A stretch of DNA of 64,000 nucleotides from Dyella_B sp035277725 (GCF_035277725.1 NZ_DATEJY010000106.1:1-64000); one strand, 5' to 3'; counted from the stretch's first letter, positions 25,796-35,478 are shown. Notes: generated by a model not told the origin, from the sequence alone. Made by a program: numbers and translations.

Positions 25796-26818
25796 TCACC
25801 GTGACTCCGCCAGCGCATCGCCATGCCCGCCAGGGTGCACGATCAGGGTGGCGGTCTGCCCTGCCACCAGCACCGTGCCGGCCGGCATGTGATCAGTGTC
25901 GATGCGCACGCGCACCGGTACACGCTGCGCCAGGCGCACCCAGTTGAAGGTGGGATTGATGTTGGCGAGCAGATCATTGCCAGTGGGATCTACCGCGCCT
26001 GCAATGCCGCGCGCCACGCCTTCCACGGTGCCGCGCAGATGCAGGCCGCCGCTCATCAGGCGGATGTCGACCGGATCGCCCACGTGCAGGTGCGGCAGCT
26101 TGGTTTCTTCGAAATAGCCGTCCACCCAGAACGAGCGGCTGTCGATCACCGCAAGACGCGGCGCGCCAGCGCTGGCGTAGTCACCCACGCGCACCAGCAG
26201 GTTGGTGACGTAGCCATCCACCGGCGCGCGCACTTCGGTGCGCTGCAGATTGAGCTCTGCCGTCGCCAACGCTGCCTGCGCCTGCTTCACCGCAGCCTGT
26301 GCCTGCTGTTGGGCGGCCGTCGCCTGCTCGATGCCCGCGCGCGCTTTTTCCCAGGTGGCGCGCGCCGCGTCGGCCGTCGCGCTGGCGTTGGCGATGTCTT
26401 CGCTGGATACGACATCCCTCAGGCTCTGGCGGCGCCTGGACTGCGCCTCGTACATGGCGAAGTTGGCCTTGCTTTGCGTGGTGGTGGCTTTGGCCGCGTC
26501 GATGTTCGCCTGCGACGCCACCACGGCGGCTTGTGCAGCGGCGAGATTCGCCCTGGCCTGCTCGGCGGCATCTTCATAACGGGGGCGATCGATCACGAAC
26601 AGTACATCGCCTTTCTTCACCTGCTGGTTGTCCACCACGTTCACCGCGGTGACCAGCCCGGAGACATCCGGTGCGATGCGCACCACGTTGGCACGGATGC
26701 GGCCGTCACGTGTCCAGGGCGAATACATGTAGTGCCGCCACATGCCATAACCGATGAACGCGGCGATCAGCACGATGACGGCAGTGATGGCGATGCGGAT
26801 ATAGAGAGTGTTTTTCAT
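25796..26818 (-). CDS. HlyD-family periplasmic adaptor (EmrA/AaeA type)
   Basis: A 340-residue membrane fusion protein. It has one N-terminal transmembrane helix (IAITAVIVLIAAFIGYGMW) and a barrel-sandwich hybrid half with VSGLVTAVNVVDNQQVKKGDVLF. A long alpha-hairpin rich in Ala/Gln spans about residues 80-190, followed by the second half (LQRTEVRAPVDGYVTNLLVRVGDY). It bridges the FUSC inner-membrane protein and the NodT channel. It sits between the DUF1656 and NodT genes in the operon. Confidence 0.93.
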   Translation of the reverse strand: MKNTLYIRIAITAVIVLIAAFIGYGMWRHYMYSPWTRDGRIRANVVRIAPDVSGLVTAVNVVDNQQVKKGDVLFVIDRPRYEDAAEQARANLAAAQAAVVASQANIDAAKATTTQSKANFAMYEAQSRRRQSLRDVVSSEDIANASATADAARATWEKARAGIEQATAAQQQAQAAVKQAQAALATAELNLQRTEVRAPVDGYVTNLLVRVGDYASAGAPRLAVIDSRSFWVDGYFEETKLPHLHVGDPVDIRLMSGGLHLRGTVEGVARGIAGAVDPTGNDLLANINPTFNWVRLAQRVPVRVRIDTDHMPAGTVLVAGQTATLIVHPGGHGDALAESR

Positions 26819-26843
26819 GGGATCAGCGATGAATCATTCAGCG

Positions 26844-27041
26844 TCAAAAGGTCAGCAGCGCAAGGCCGCCGAATACGCAAATCAGGAAGGCCAGGCGCAA
26901 CAGCGCCGGATGCCACACGTAGCGGTACAGGCCATAACGGCCGACCACCCAGTCGAACAGCAGCAACAACACCACGGCGAGCAGGAACCAGATCAAAAGT
27001 CCAGGCACCAGCACGCCACCGAGGGCGATTTCACGCGGCAT
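26844..27041 (-). CDS. DUF1656 (AaeX-like) small membrane protein
   Basis: A 65-residue protein with two hydrophobic segments (LVPGLLIWFLLAVVLLLLF and LLRLAFLICVFGGLALL). DUF1656 proteins habitually lie between FUSC and HlyD genes of aromatic-acid efflux operons; E. coli AaeX is the named relative. Their function is unclear. The ATG at 27041 has AAGGAG 6 bases upstream, inside the end of the FUSC gene, which it overlaps by 11 bases. Confidence 0.88.
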   Translation of the reverse strand: MPREIALGGVLVPGLLIWFLLAVVLLLLFDWVVGRYGLYRYVWHPALLRLAFLICVFGGLALLTF

Positions 27042-29157
27042 GGGCAACTCCTTGTGCGTTGGGGCGTGCGGGCATGTAAGCGCCGAGCACGGATTGTTCG
27101 TCCAGCATGGCCAGGCGCAGCACGTTCAAGTGATTGAGTAGCGGCCACATGGCATCGTCGCTGCCGATCATCGCGGTGGTCGCGGCCAGCGCATCGCGCG
27201 CATAGGCGTAGGTAGCGGTATCCGGATGCTCGTAAAGCTGGGCGATCGCATCGATGGTCCGCTCGATCGCTTCGTGCACGTCTTCGGGCAGCGGGCGGCC
27301 GGCCATGTCGTTGCGCAACTCGATCAAGGTCCGCCCGACTTCGTTGATGGACAGCATCCATGCCACCTGGTTGCGCGACGCCTGGCTGCCGCGTTCGGTC
27401 TGCGCCACGATCTGCCCGAACAAATCGTGATTGACGCTTTCGAAGCGTGCGCGCAACCCCGGCAGCGGCGCTGTGGCAGCAAGACGCACCTGGCGGCGCA
27501 ATTGCTCCAGCTGGCGGCGGCGGAGCCACAGGCTGCCGATGGCCGGCGGAATAAGAGTGAAGGCCAAACCCGTCACGCCCAGGCCGATGAACTGCGCCAA
27601 GGTATCGTTCCAGAAAAACACCACGTCGTAATTCATCTGGTTGTGCACGACCAGCGTCAGCGTGAAACCCATGCAATAACCCACGCCCTCGCGAGCCGTC
27701 ATGGGCCACGCCATCATCGCCATGCCGATCATCAGGAAGGGCGCGGAGGTCGCTACCAGCAGGCCGAAACCGTCCATCAGCGGCAGCACGAAGAACTGGC
27801 AGACAAAGCTCGCGCACGTACCCAGTACGAAGCCCAGCGAGGTGTGCAGCACCCACTGGGTAGGATTGGGCGCGGCAGCAAACAGGCCGGCAAACACCGT
27901 TGCCAGCAGCATCGCCGATGCACCGGACGGCCATGCGGAAACAATCCAATAGAAGCTCAAGGCGCCCATGACGAGCGACGTGCGCACCATCGCCAACGCC
28001 GAACCGAGATAGTCATTGCCACGCTCAAAGCGCACGCGTTCCGCCACGGCGCCGAACAGCCTGGGTGCCTGCAATTGCGATGCCGTTTCGACGTATGCAT
28101 AGAGTTCATCGACGAAGCGATCAACCAGCGTGGCGCCGGTATCGAAATCGAGCATGTCATAGGCGGAACTCATTTTCGCGCGCAGCATCGCCCGGCGTTC
28201 CCGGATCACTTGCCGCGCACTGTCCATACGCGGCAACAACACGCGCGCCGCGGCGCCAGCCTCGATCGGTGCATCGAGCGCGTCGGCCAATGGCCGGTAC
28301 AGCTGGATCAGTGCATCGGCTGCTATTTCATGCCCTTTGCGCTTCAGGCGATTGATCAGGTGATGCAGGGTCTGCAGCGTGGTGGACGTCGCCATGAAGC
28401 GCTGGTTCAGCAGCAGCATGTGGCCGCTGCGCGCACGCGCTTCCGGATCTTCGAAAATCACCGAACTGCGCAAGTCTTCCACCGCAACCGCATCGCGCAC
28501 GAAGCGCAGATGCGCGTTCTCCAGATCGGCACGCGCCACCTTGCCGCACATCGCACGCTGCACGAAATCGATGAAGTTGGCGAACTGGGCGCGACAGATG
28601 CGGCGCAGATCGTCGCGGATACGGCTGGGAAACACCACGTCGCTCACGGCGGCGGAAACGCCGATGCCCAGCAATACCTCGCTCAGGCGCCACACCACGG
28701 AGTGGAACACTTCCAGCGGGTTGTTGATCACCGGCAATGCCACGATCGCCGCAGTGTAACCGGCCAGCACGAACGCATAGGATTTGAAATTGCGATACAA
28801 CGTGGCGCCGCCCGCGCACGCACCGATCCACAGCGACAACGCGGTAAGAAACAACACGCGCTGCTGCGGAAACAAGGCCACGATCAGGAAGCCCGCCAAC
28901 GCCCCCACCACGGTGCCGATGGCGCGGTAGAAACTCTTGGCCAGCACCATGCCGCTCTGGCGGTTGGCCACGATGATGGTGGTGAGCATCGCCGTCGACG
29001 GCTGCGGCAGATCCAGCCGCATCGCCAGCCAGCCGGTGATGTAGAAGGCGAGCAGCGATTTCGCCACGAACAGCCAGGTGGTGCTCTCCTCGCGCAGGGT
29101 CGTCACGAAAACATCGCGCGTGGTGGGGACTGCCGTCGGGATTTCGGTTACAGACAT
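27031..29157 (-). CDS. FUSC-family inner membrane efflux protein
   Basis: A 708-residue protein with two blocks of hydrophobic segments (about residues 35-180 and 375-530) separated by a cytosolic region, the duplicated layout of AaeB/fusaric-acid-resistance proteins. LDLPQPSTAMLTTIIVANRQSG and FVFQF-like helices mark the first block. It probably expels aromatic carboxylates or similar weak acids together with the HlyD and NodT subunits. It starts 11 bases after the marR stop, so the repressor and pump share one transcript. Confidence 0.92.
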   Translation of the reverse strand: MSVTEIPTAVPTTRDVFVTTLREESTTWLFVAKSLLAFYITGWLAMRLDLPQPSTAMLTTIIVANRQSGMVLAKSFYRAIGTVVGALAGFLIVALFPQQRVLFLTALSLWIGACAGGATLYRNFKSYAFVLAGYTAAIVALPVINNPLEVFHSVVWRLSEVLLGIGVSAAVSDVVFPSRIRDDLRRICRAQFANFIDFVQRAMCGKVARADLENAHLRFVRDAVAVEDLRSSVIFEDPEARARSGHMLLLNQRFMATSTTLQTLHHLINRLKRKGHEIAADALIQLYRPLADALDAPIEAGAAARVLLPRMDSARQVIRERRAMLRAKMSSAYDMLDFDTGATLVDRFVDELYAYVETASQLQAPRLFGAVAERVRFERGNDYLGSALAMVRTSLVMGALSFYWIVSAWPSGASAMLLATVFAGLFAAAPNPTQWVLHTSLGFVLGTCASFVCQFFVLPLMDGFGLLVATSAPFLMIGMAMMAWPMTAREGVGYCMGFTLTLVVHNQMNYDVVFFWNDTLAQFIGLGVTGLAFTLIPPAIGSLWLRRRQLEQLRRQVRLAATAPLPGLRARFESVNHDLFGQIVAQTERGSQASRNQVAWMLSINEVGRTLIELRNDMAGRPLPEDVHEAIERTIDAIAQLYEHPDTATYAYARDALAATTAMIGSDDAMWPLLNHLNVLRLAMLDEQSVLGAYMPARPNAQGVAHAA

Positions 29158-29168
29158 CGGGAATCGCC

Positions 29169-29660
29169 TCAGTCCGCCAATCCGCTCAGAAACTTCTTCA
29201 ACAGCTTTTCGAGCTGAACCTGCTCGGAAACCTTGAGGTGACGCCCCTGCTTCGCCAGCAACGTACAGATATCCGGAAGAAGACTGTCGAGCAAAGCCTG
29301 TCCTTGCGGCGTCAGGCTCAGTTCGATCTTGCGACGATCATCGGCGCTGCTGTTGCGGTCGATCAGGCCCTTGTCACACAGCTCGTTGGTCAAGCGCGTG
29401 ATATTGGCAGACTTCTCGCCCGCGGCATCCGCCAGCTCCGACGGCGACATCGTACCGCTGCCCGAGCCGTACAGCATCATCAGCAGGTTGTATTCCGGAT
29501 GATTGATGCCGTAAGGCTTGAGGCTGGCGTTTGCTTCGTCGTGCAACATCTTGTGGATATGCTTGATCAGCCGCACCAGGGTGGCCGGCCGGCGCGGGAA
29601 AGCCGGGTAGCGGCGGCAGGTGACGGCGAGGCGCTGTTCGGTAAGGGCGAAGTCGGCCAT
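29169..29660 (-). CDS. MarR-family repressor of the efflux operon
   Basis: A 163-residue winged-helix regulator. The DNA-binding region is MSPSELADAAGEKSANITRLTNELCDKGLI, followed by the wing segment DRRKIELSLTPQG. I chose the ATG at 29660, which has AGGGG about 9 bases upstream, over the ATG at 29690 and longer readings that run through the operator-like region. MarR proteins usually release DNA on binding a phenolic or aromatic ligand, which fits its place as first gene of a FUSC-type efflux operon. Symmetric AT-rich sequence at 29696-29730 is the probable autoregulatory site. Confidence 0.92.
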   Translation of the reverse strand: MADFALTEQRLAVTCRRYPAFPRRPATLVRLIKHIHKMLHDEANASLKPYGINHPEYNLLMMLYGSGSGTMSPSELADAAGEKSANITRLTNELCDKGLIDRNSSADDRRKIELSLTPQGQALLDSLLPDICTLLAKQGRHLKVSEQVQLEKLLKKFLSGLAD

Positions 29661-29695
29661 GGTGTTGCGACCCCTGGGTTGATAAGGCATGGACT

Positions 29696-29730
29696 TATAG
29701 TACAGATATATATAGTACATAAATGTACTA
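29696..29730. promoter_or_regulatory. Probable MarR operator/promoter
   Basis: TAGTACAT-AA-ATGTACTA (29713-29730) is an exact 8-base inverted repeat. TATAGTACA occurs again at 29696-29704, in direct orientation 15 bases away. The stretch is sharply AT-rich against a GC-rich background and lies 36-70 bases upstream of the marR start. This is where an autoregulated MarR gene has its operator. Confidence 0.65.
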
Positions 29731-29765
29731 TTTAGTTGCAAACGACATCGTCCTGCGTCGCAACC

Positions 29766-30201
29766 TCAAGGCCCATGGTACTCACTCAGGCATCGTCGTC
29801 CCGGCGAAAGCCACGTCTCTTGATCACATCTTTTCCAGCTTGTGATCATGCCCGATAACCGCAAAACGCCACAGACCAGTTCCCTCCCCTGCTTGCAGGG
29901 GAGGGTTAGGGTGGGGTGCGAGCGCAGCGAGCGGCGGGAGTTACCCGCCGCCGCAGGTTGATGTTCGCCACATGATTCACACCGCGGCACTCATTGCGAC
30001 GCTCGGCGGCACGCTAAAGCCCAAGCACCCCCACCCCAACCCTCCCTTACTCCCGCAGGGAGAGGGCGATCATCGCAAGGCGGGACGCTGGGGCAACATC
30101 GGATTTGTGATCTAGAGACAGGCGAAAGCCAGGACGACGGGTTCAAGGTTTTTTTACGGCAGTCAAGCGAACACCGCCTAAGTGAGTGCCATTGGCCTTA
30201 A
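29766..30201. mobile_element. Possible non-autonomous element bounded by 26-base inverted repeats
   Basis: The ends at 29766-29791 (AAGGCCCATGGTACTCACTC core) and 30176-30201 are inverted copies, matching at 22 of 26 positions. The 436-base interior has no gene. It holds a GTCGTCCCGGCGAAAGCC fragment with an inverted partner near 30121, two CCCTCCC-type hairpins (29881-29918 and 30026-30067), and an 8-base inverted repeat TGATCACA...TGTGATCA (29821-29848). No transposase and no clear target duplication were seen, so a decayed MITE or a chance nested set of repeats both remain possible. This accounts for the long gap 29661-30319. Confidence 0.4.
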
Positions 30202-30319
30202 TCCTTTTTAAGACGCGCTACAGGAACACGTCAGGTTGAAGGTTTATCTCTATGCCATCCGGGCTCGCCACCGCGAACATCCAACAGCCACTACCACCCG
30301 CCACCTGGAATCCGACACC

Positions 30320-32149
30320 ATGATTCGTCGCGTGCTTGCTGCTGCGATTACCCTCTCGGCACTACCGCTGTACGCCCAGACGCCGTCCAAGATCTATGCG
30401 CAGGAATTGGTCGACCAGACCATCGCCGCCCATCCTGACATCGTCGTGATGGCGATCCATGCCACGCCGCCCAAGCAGAAGGACAACGTCATCATCGCCT
30501 CCAACATCGGCCGCATCGGCAAGAAGGCCGATGACGACGACATGGGCGTGGTCAATACCGGCAAGCCGCTGGTGGAAGTCAACAAGGCCGGCGACAGGCT
30601 GGAAGTGGAGGTACCGCTGTTGGACACCACCGGCGACACGCTCGGCGCGCTCAGCATCGTGTACCCGTATCACAACGGCGATGACAAGCAGGCCCTGCAA
30701 CAGCGTGCCGAGCAGATCCGCGATCAACTGGCGCGGCGCATTTCCAATCCTGGCAATTTGACCCAGCCTTACCGTTACGACACCGCCACCCCCACCAACA
30801 CGCTCGCACAGCAGCTGGTCGACCAGGCCATGGCGGCGTATCCGGACGTCATCATCCTTGCCATGCATGCCACACCGCCTGGTCAGCACACCAACGTAAT
30901 CGTCGGCTCAAGCATCGGGCGCATCGGCAAGGCGGCAGACGATGACGACATGCGCGCCATCCGTACCGGCATCCCGAATCTCGAGGTGAACGGCAATCGC
31001 TTTGAAGTGGAAACCCGTTTGCTGGATGCGGGCAAGCAGACCATCGGTGCCATCGGCATCGTGTTTCGCTACAAGCCCGGCGACGACAAGAAAGCACTGG
31101 AGCAACGCGCCTACGCGATTCGCAACGAACTGGCCACCAAGATTCCCTCGCTCGCCAAGCTGACGGCGCCGCCGGCTGGCGCGGCATCAGCGGCAGCCCC
31201 CGCTACCCTGATCGGGCGCAGTACCGCGTGGAAGCCGGAATACTCCGGCGATTTCGATCACTTCGGCGTGGATACCAAGCGTCATAAATTGCTGCTTGCC
31301 GCCGAAGACCACGGCACGCTGGAAGTATTCGATCTCGATAGCGGCGCGCACGAGAAGACGCTCACCACCTTCAGCACCCCTCACGCGATCCTTTACCTGC
31401 CGGAGAAAGACCGGTTGATCGTGACCGACAGCGGCAAGGGTGGCACGCGCGTGCTGGATGCCGGCACCTACAAGGTGCTCGGCTATATCAACACCGCGCC
31501 GGGCGCGGATTCGATGGCCTACGACGCATCCACGCACCTGCTCTACATCGTGAGCGGCGGCAAGGACGTGGACATGAAGGAGTGCTACCTCAACGAGATC
31601 GACCCTTATTCCGGCAAGGTTTATCGAAAACTTCGCTTCGATTCCGATCACGTCGAGGCAGTACGTGCGGAAGAACATGGCCATCGCCTGTTCGTGAACG
31701 TGGCCGACAAGAACGAGGTCGACGTGGTGGACAAGAAAACCCTGCAGGTGATCGCGCGTTGGCCGTTAACGGGTGCGCAGACGAACCTGAGCATGGCGCT
31801 GGACGAAGCGGACCATCGGCTGTTCATCGGCACGCGCAATCCCAGCAAGCTGATCGTGCTCGATACGGAGACCGGCAAGCAGGTCGCAAGCCTGGATGCA
31901 CCGGCCACATCGGATGGCTTGTTCTACGACAGCGTGCACAAGCGCATCTATGTGCCCGGCGGCGATGGCTACCTTGGCGTATTCCAGCAGAACGATGCCG
32001 ATCACTATGCCGAACTGGCACGCGTGCCCAGCGCCAAAGGCGCCAAGTCCGGCATGTTGTGGAAGGCGCTCGACCGCATTTACCTCGCAGCATCGCCCGG
32101 CGAAAAGGGCAAAGGAGGAGAAATCCTGTGGTATGCGCTCCATCCATAG
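30320..32149 (+). CDS. Secreted protein: two Cache-like repeats plus YncE-type beta-propeller
   Basis: A 609-residue protein starting at ATG 30320 with a signal peptide (LAAAITLSALPLYAQ). Two tandem ~120-residue repeats follow (about 25-145 and 155-285). Each runs LVDQ.(I/M)AA.PD.., HATPP, GRIGK.ADDDDM, then LLD..G.T.GA..IV and R.Y(or PY)..GDDK.AL.QRA. The closing LLD-G-IGAIGIVF strand resembles Cache-type ligand-binding folds. From about residue 300 there are repeated blades with the YncE pattern (VFDLDSGAH, VLDAGTYKVLGYI, VVDKKTLQVIARW, VLDTETGKQVASL). The TonB receptor gene is 133 bases downstream. The architecture is unfamiliar and the function unknown. Confidence 0.6.
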   Translation: MIRRVLAAAITLSALPLYAQTPSKIYAQELVDQTIAAHPDIVVMAIHATPPKQKDNVIIASNIGRIGKKADDDDMGVVNTGKPLVEVNKAGDRLEVEVPLLDTTGDTLGALSIVYPYHNGDDKQALQQRAEQIRDQLARRISNPGNLTQPYRYDTATPTNTLAQQLVDQAMAAYPDVIILAMHATPPGQHTNVIVGSSIGRIGKAADDDDMRAIRTGIPNLEVNGNRFEVETRLLDAGKQTIGAIGIVFRYKPGDDKKALEQRAYAIRNELATKIPSLAKLTAPPAGAASAAAPATLIGRSTAWKPEYSGDFDHFGVDTKRHKLLLAAEDHGTLEVFDLDSGAHEKTLTTFSTPHAILYLPEKDRLIVTDSGKGGTRVLDAGTYKVLGYINTAPGADSMAYDASTHLLYIVSGGKDVDMKECYLNEIDPYSGKVYRKLRFDSDHVEAVRAEEHGHRLFVNVADKNEVDVVDKKTLQVIARWPLTGAQTNLSMALDEADHRLFIGTRNPSKLIVLDTETGKQVASLDAPATSDGLFYDSVHKRIYVPGGDGYLGVFQQNDADHYAELARVPSAKGAKSGMLWKALDRIYLAASPGEKGKGGEILWYALHP

Positions 32150-32282
32150 GCGCACCCCGACAACACTCACGCTCCATACCAACGACAACGGTGTACGACC
32201 ATGCAAGCAAATCGAAGCGGAACTACATGACTGCCATTTGAAAACCAGTCGCTAACGTGTCGTCCGGGGAGGGATAGACGCT

Positions 32283-35258
32283 ATGCAGAGTTTGACCGTA
32301 AAACCATTGCTCGGCGCATTGCTGATGGCAATGGGTACCACCTGCGCAACCGCGGTTTCCACCAATCTGCATGCGGACGAACCGCCCCAGCAGCAAAAAC
32401 CGGACGCGTCCGCGGGCACGAAACCCAAAGCGGATCAGCCGGACAAGGCACAAAAGCCGGCCACCCTGGCAACCGTGGTGGTCACCGGTTCCAACCTACC
32501 GGTAGCGCCCGATGAGGTCATGGTGCCCGTGACCTCGGTCGACAACGACGAGATCAAAGGGGCCGGCGTCAACTCCAATGCGCTCGATCTCTTGCGCAAA
32601 GTGGTGCCCTCGTTTGCCGGGCGCAGCAACACCGGCACCAGCAACGCGAACAACAACAACCAGAACACCGCCGGCGGTTCCCAATTGCAGTTGCGCAATC
32701 TCGATACGCTGGTGCTGGTGGACGGCCTGCGTGTCGCCACCAGCGGCATCAATGGCATCGGCGGCAAGAACTTCGTCGACGTAAACCAGATCCCGATCTC
32801 GGCAATCGACCATATCGAGGTATTGACCGATGGCGCGTCGGCCATCTATGGCTCCGACGCGATCGGCGGCGTGGTCAACATCATCTTGAAAAAGGACTAC
32901 CAAGGCGCAGAAGTCGGTGTGCGCTACGGTGCCGCCAGCGGAAACTACCGCGAGAAGTCGGGTTATTTCGTGGCGGGCACGACACTGCATGGCGTGCACA
33001 TCACCCTGACCGGCAGCGAAGCGAAGACCGACCCGCTGTATCAGGACGCCCGCAGCTTCACCAGCCCGCTTTACGGACGCATCTCCAACCTGCCCGGCAC
33101 CGTCGGCGCCAATGGCCGTTTTCCGGGTGCCATGCTGGCCCCTGGACTCAGTTCGCCCGCGCAAGACAATCCGACCGGTACGCTGGCCACCGCGCCGAAC
33201 ATCAATAGCCTGATCGCCAACGGCACCTATCTGCCCACCACGCCTACTGCCGTGGCAGACGGCTTCGACGTCTCGCGCTATCAGACCTTGCTGGAGCGCC
33301 AGGATCAAAAAGGCCTGAGCCTCAACCTTTCCGCCGATTTGTTGGACGACAACAAACTCACGGCGTTCGGCAACATTCTTTATTCGCGCACCAAGAGCTT
33401 TACGCAATGGTTGCCGATTCGAACCACGGTCTCGCTGCCGGCGGGTTCGCCCTACAACCCGCTGACCACCACGTTCAATCAGGCGGTGTTCGGTTACCTG
33501 CCCAGGCCGCAGCAGTTCGTCAACAACGCGGAAGGTTTCCGGATCGTGGCCGGCTTGCGTGGCGACATAACTCACGACTGGAATTGGGAAGCCTCGGTCG
33601 ACCACAGCGACAACACGCTCGAGCAGGACCAGTTCAACCTGATCTATGCGCCCAACGTCACCCGTGCCATCGCCGGCGGCTACGACGCGCAAGGCAATGC
33701 CGTTGCCGGTGATGCTTACAGCCGCGTACAGACGGGCTTTTCCAGCACGGGATCGTTCGTCATCCAGCCTGCGCTCAATCCTTTGGCGGTGACATCCGGC
33801 ATCAATCCCGCGTCGCTGGCCAACCTGTATGGCACGGAATCCATCCATGCCGAAAGCAAGCTGGATGCTTTCGACGCCAAGGTAGTGGGCAAGCCGTTCG
33901 AATTGCCGGCCGGCAAGGTGGGCTTTGCCTTTGGGGTGGAAATGCGGCGCGAATCGCTCTCCGCGTATACCGATCCCAATGGCCGCAACACCGGCCCCAC
34001 CGCGCACGATTGGATCGGCGGCACCGCAGCCGACCCGTTCTCGCGCGGGCGCGACATCGATAGTGCGTACAGTGAAGTACGCGTGCCGATTACCAGCTCC
34101 GGCTGGTCAGCACCAGGCTTCCACGACTTCGACCTGATCGCTGCCGCACGCTACGAGCATTACAGCGATGCCGGCAATTCATTGGTCCCCAAGTTCGGAT
34201 TCCGCTGGCAACCGTTCGACAACCAGGTCACGTTGCGCGGATCGTTCTCGCGGGCCTATACCGCACCCACGCTGTATGCGATGTACGGACCCACCGATAC
34301 GCGGCTGGTAGGCAGCAGCGTGATTCAATCCGTTTTCAATCTTCCCGGCCTCGGCTTCAATGGTGAAGACGGCAACAATCCGCACCTCAAACCGAGCACC
34401 GCCGTCACCCGCTCGATGGGCATTACCTTTACGCCGCAAGCACTGCCCGGATTGACGGCATCGCTCGATTACTCCTCGGTGGACCAGCGTGGCTACCCCG
34501 GTGGCATCGGTTTTACCAACATCCTGCAAAGCGTGAACCAGCTGGGTGCGGCATCGCCGTTCGCGTCCAACCTGGCGCTGGGGAATTTCCCCGGCCAGCC
34601 CGGTGCGACGGCATTCACCGCACCCGGGCAAGTCGAAGCCTATCTGCGCTCCGGCGGCGATCCGTTGAACCTGTATGCGATCGACCGCTTCACCAACCTG
34701 GGCGGCTTGCACGTGCGTTCCGCGAACATGACGGCGGAATATTATTTCGTCAGCGATCACGCCGGCACGTTCACGTTCTCCACCAACGGGGCGATGTTCT
34801 TCAAGTATCAGTTCCAGGCGCTGCCCGGCCAGCAGTATTACAACTACGCCGGATTCGCGACCAACGGGGGCACTGGCGTGCAAGGAACCATCCCGCGCTT
34901 CAGCTTCTACACCACGGCCGATTGGCAATACGGCAACTGGGATCTCACGGTCGGCAACAATTACATGTCGGCGGTTACGGATATTGGCCCCGGCGGCATC
35001 GTCTACGCGCAAAGCACCACGCTGAAGCGCCTTCCCGTCAGCAGTTATCTCACCTGGGATCTGCGGATTGCGTATTCGGTCGACCACTCGGCATCGCACG
35101 ACATTGTCAAGGGATGGTCGTTCGCATTGGGCATCAACAACATCGCCAATCGCATGCCACCGCTTGCACCGCAGGCATTCACCGACAACAACGCAGACGT
35201 GGCGACCTATTCGCCGATTGGACGGCTGATCTATGGCACGGCATCGATCAAGTTCTAG
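32283..35258 (+). CDS. TonB-dependent receptor
   Basis: A 991-residue outer membrane receptor. The signal peptide is followed by a Pro/Lys/Gln-rich stretch and a plug domain (VVVTGSNLPVAPDEVMVPVT, QLQLRNLDTLVLVDG, IEVLTDGASAIYGSDAIGGVVNIIL). A long 22-strand-type barrel ends in GRLIYGTASIKF with terminal Phe. The asparagine-rich NANNNNQN loop is typical of the large Xanthomonadales receptor group. The ligand cannot be told. GGGAGGG lies about 8 bases upstream of the ATG. Its neighbour, the Cache/propeller protein, may help with ligand sensing or binding, which is inference. Confidence 0.93.
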   Translation: MQSLTVKPLLGALLMAMGTTCATAVSTNLHADEPPQQQKPDASAGTKPKADQPDKAQKPATLATVVVTGSNLPVAPDEVMVPVTSVDNDEIKGAGVNSNALDLLRKVVPSFAGRSNTGTSNANNNNQNTAGGSQLQLRNLDTLVLVDGLRVATSGINGIGGKNFVDVNQIPISAIDHIEVLTDGASAIYGSDAIGGVVNIILKKDYQGAEVGVRYGAASGNYREKSGYFVAGTTLHGVHITLTGSEAKTDPLYQDARSFTSPLYGRISNLPGTVGANGRFPGAMLAPGLSSPAQDNPTGTLATAPNINSLIANGTYLPTTPTAVADGFDVSRYQTLLERQDQKGLSLNLSADLLDDNKLTAFGNILYSRTKSFTQWLPIRTTVSLPAGSPYNPLTTTFNQAVFGYLPRPQQFVNNAEGFRIVAGLRGDITHDWNWEASVDHSDNTLEQDQFNLIYAPNVTRAIAGGYDAQGNAVAGDAYSRVQTGFSSTGSFVIQPALNPLAVTSGINPASLANLYGTESIHAESKLDAFDAKVVGKPFELPAGKVGFAFGVEMRRESLSAYTDPNGRNTGPTAHDWIGGTAADPFSRGRDIDSAYSEVRVPITSSGWSAPGFHDFDLIAAARYEHYSDAGNSLVPKFGFRWQPFDNQVTLRGSFSRAYTAPTLYAMYGPTDTRLVGSSVIQSVFNLPGLGFNGEDGNNPHLKPSTAVTRSMGITFTPQALPGLTASLDYSSVDQRGYPGGIGFTNILQSVNQLGAASPFASNLALGNFPGQPGATAFTAPGQVEAYLRSGGDPLNLYAIDRFTNLGGLHVRSANMTAEYYFVSDHAGTFTFSTNGAMFFKYQFQALPGQQYYNYAGFATNGGTGVQGTIPRFSFYTTADWQYGNWDLTVGNNYMSAVTDIGPGGIVYAQSTTLKRLPVSSYLTWDLRIAYSVDHSASHDIVKGWSFALGINNIANRMPPLAPQAFTDNNADVATYSPIGRLIYGTASIKF

Positions 35259-35267
35259 CGTTTGACC

Positions 35268-35330
35268 GCGTCAAGGCGGGCGATTCACTTCCTTACCCCA
35301 AGCGCCTCTATGAATCGCCCGTCTTGACGC
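35268..35330. terminator. Long inverted repeat between convergent TonB receptor and kinase genes
   Basis: A 20-base left arm (35268-35287, GCGTCAAGG...GATTCA) and right arm (35311-35330, TGAATCGCCC...TTGACGC) match at 19 of 20 positions around a 23-base loop. It begins 10 bases after the TonB receptor stop. No T-run follows, so termination may be Rho-assisted or the structure may protect the message end. Confidence 0.6.
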
Positions 35331-35389
35331 CCCCTGCTACGCATTTGCAAACCCATCTGGATGACTCGTGCACACCTGTGCCTTGCGTC

Positions 35390-35478
35390 GTAGGTTGGGG
35401 TAAGGCGTCGCCGAACCCCAACGTGACCCGCGGATATCCGAATACGTTGGGGTTCGCGTTCCGCTTACCCCGACCTAC
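35390..35478. repeat. REP-like palindrome overlapping the kinase stop codon
   Basis: GTAGGTTGGGGTAAGGCG...CCCCAACG, then CGTTGGGGTTCGCGTTCCGC and CCCCGACCTAC. The terminal CTAC read on the minus strand is GTAG, and its TAG is the stop codon of the sensor kinase gene. Confidence 0.75.
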
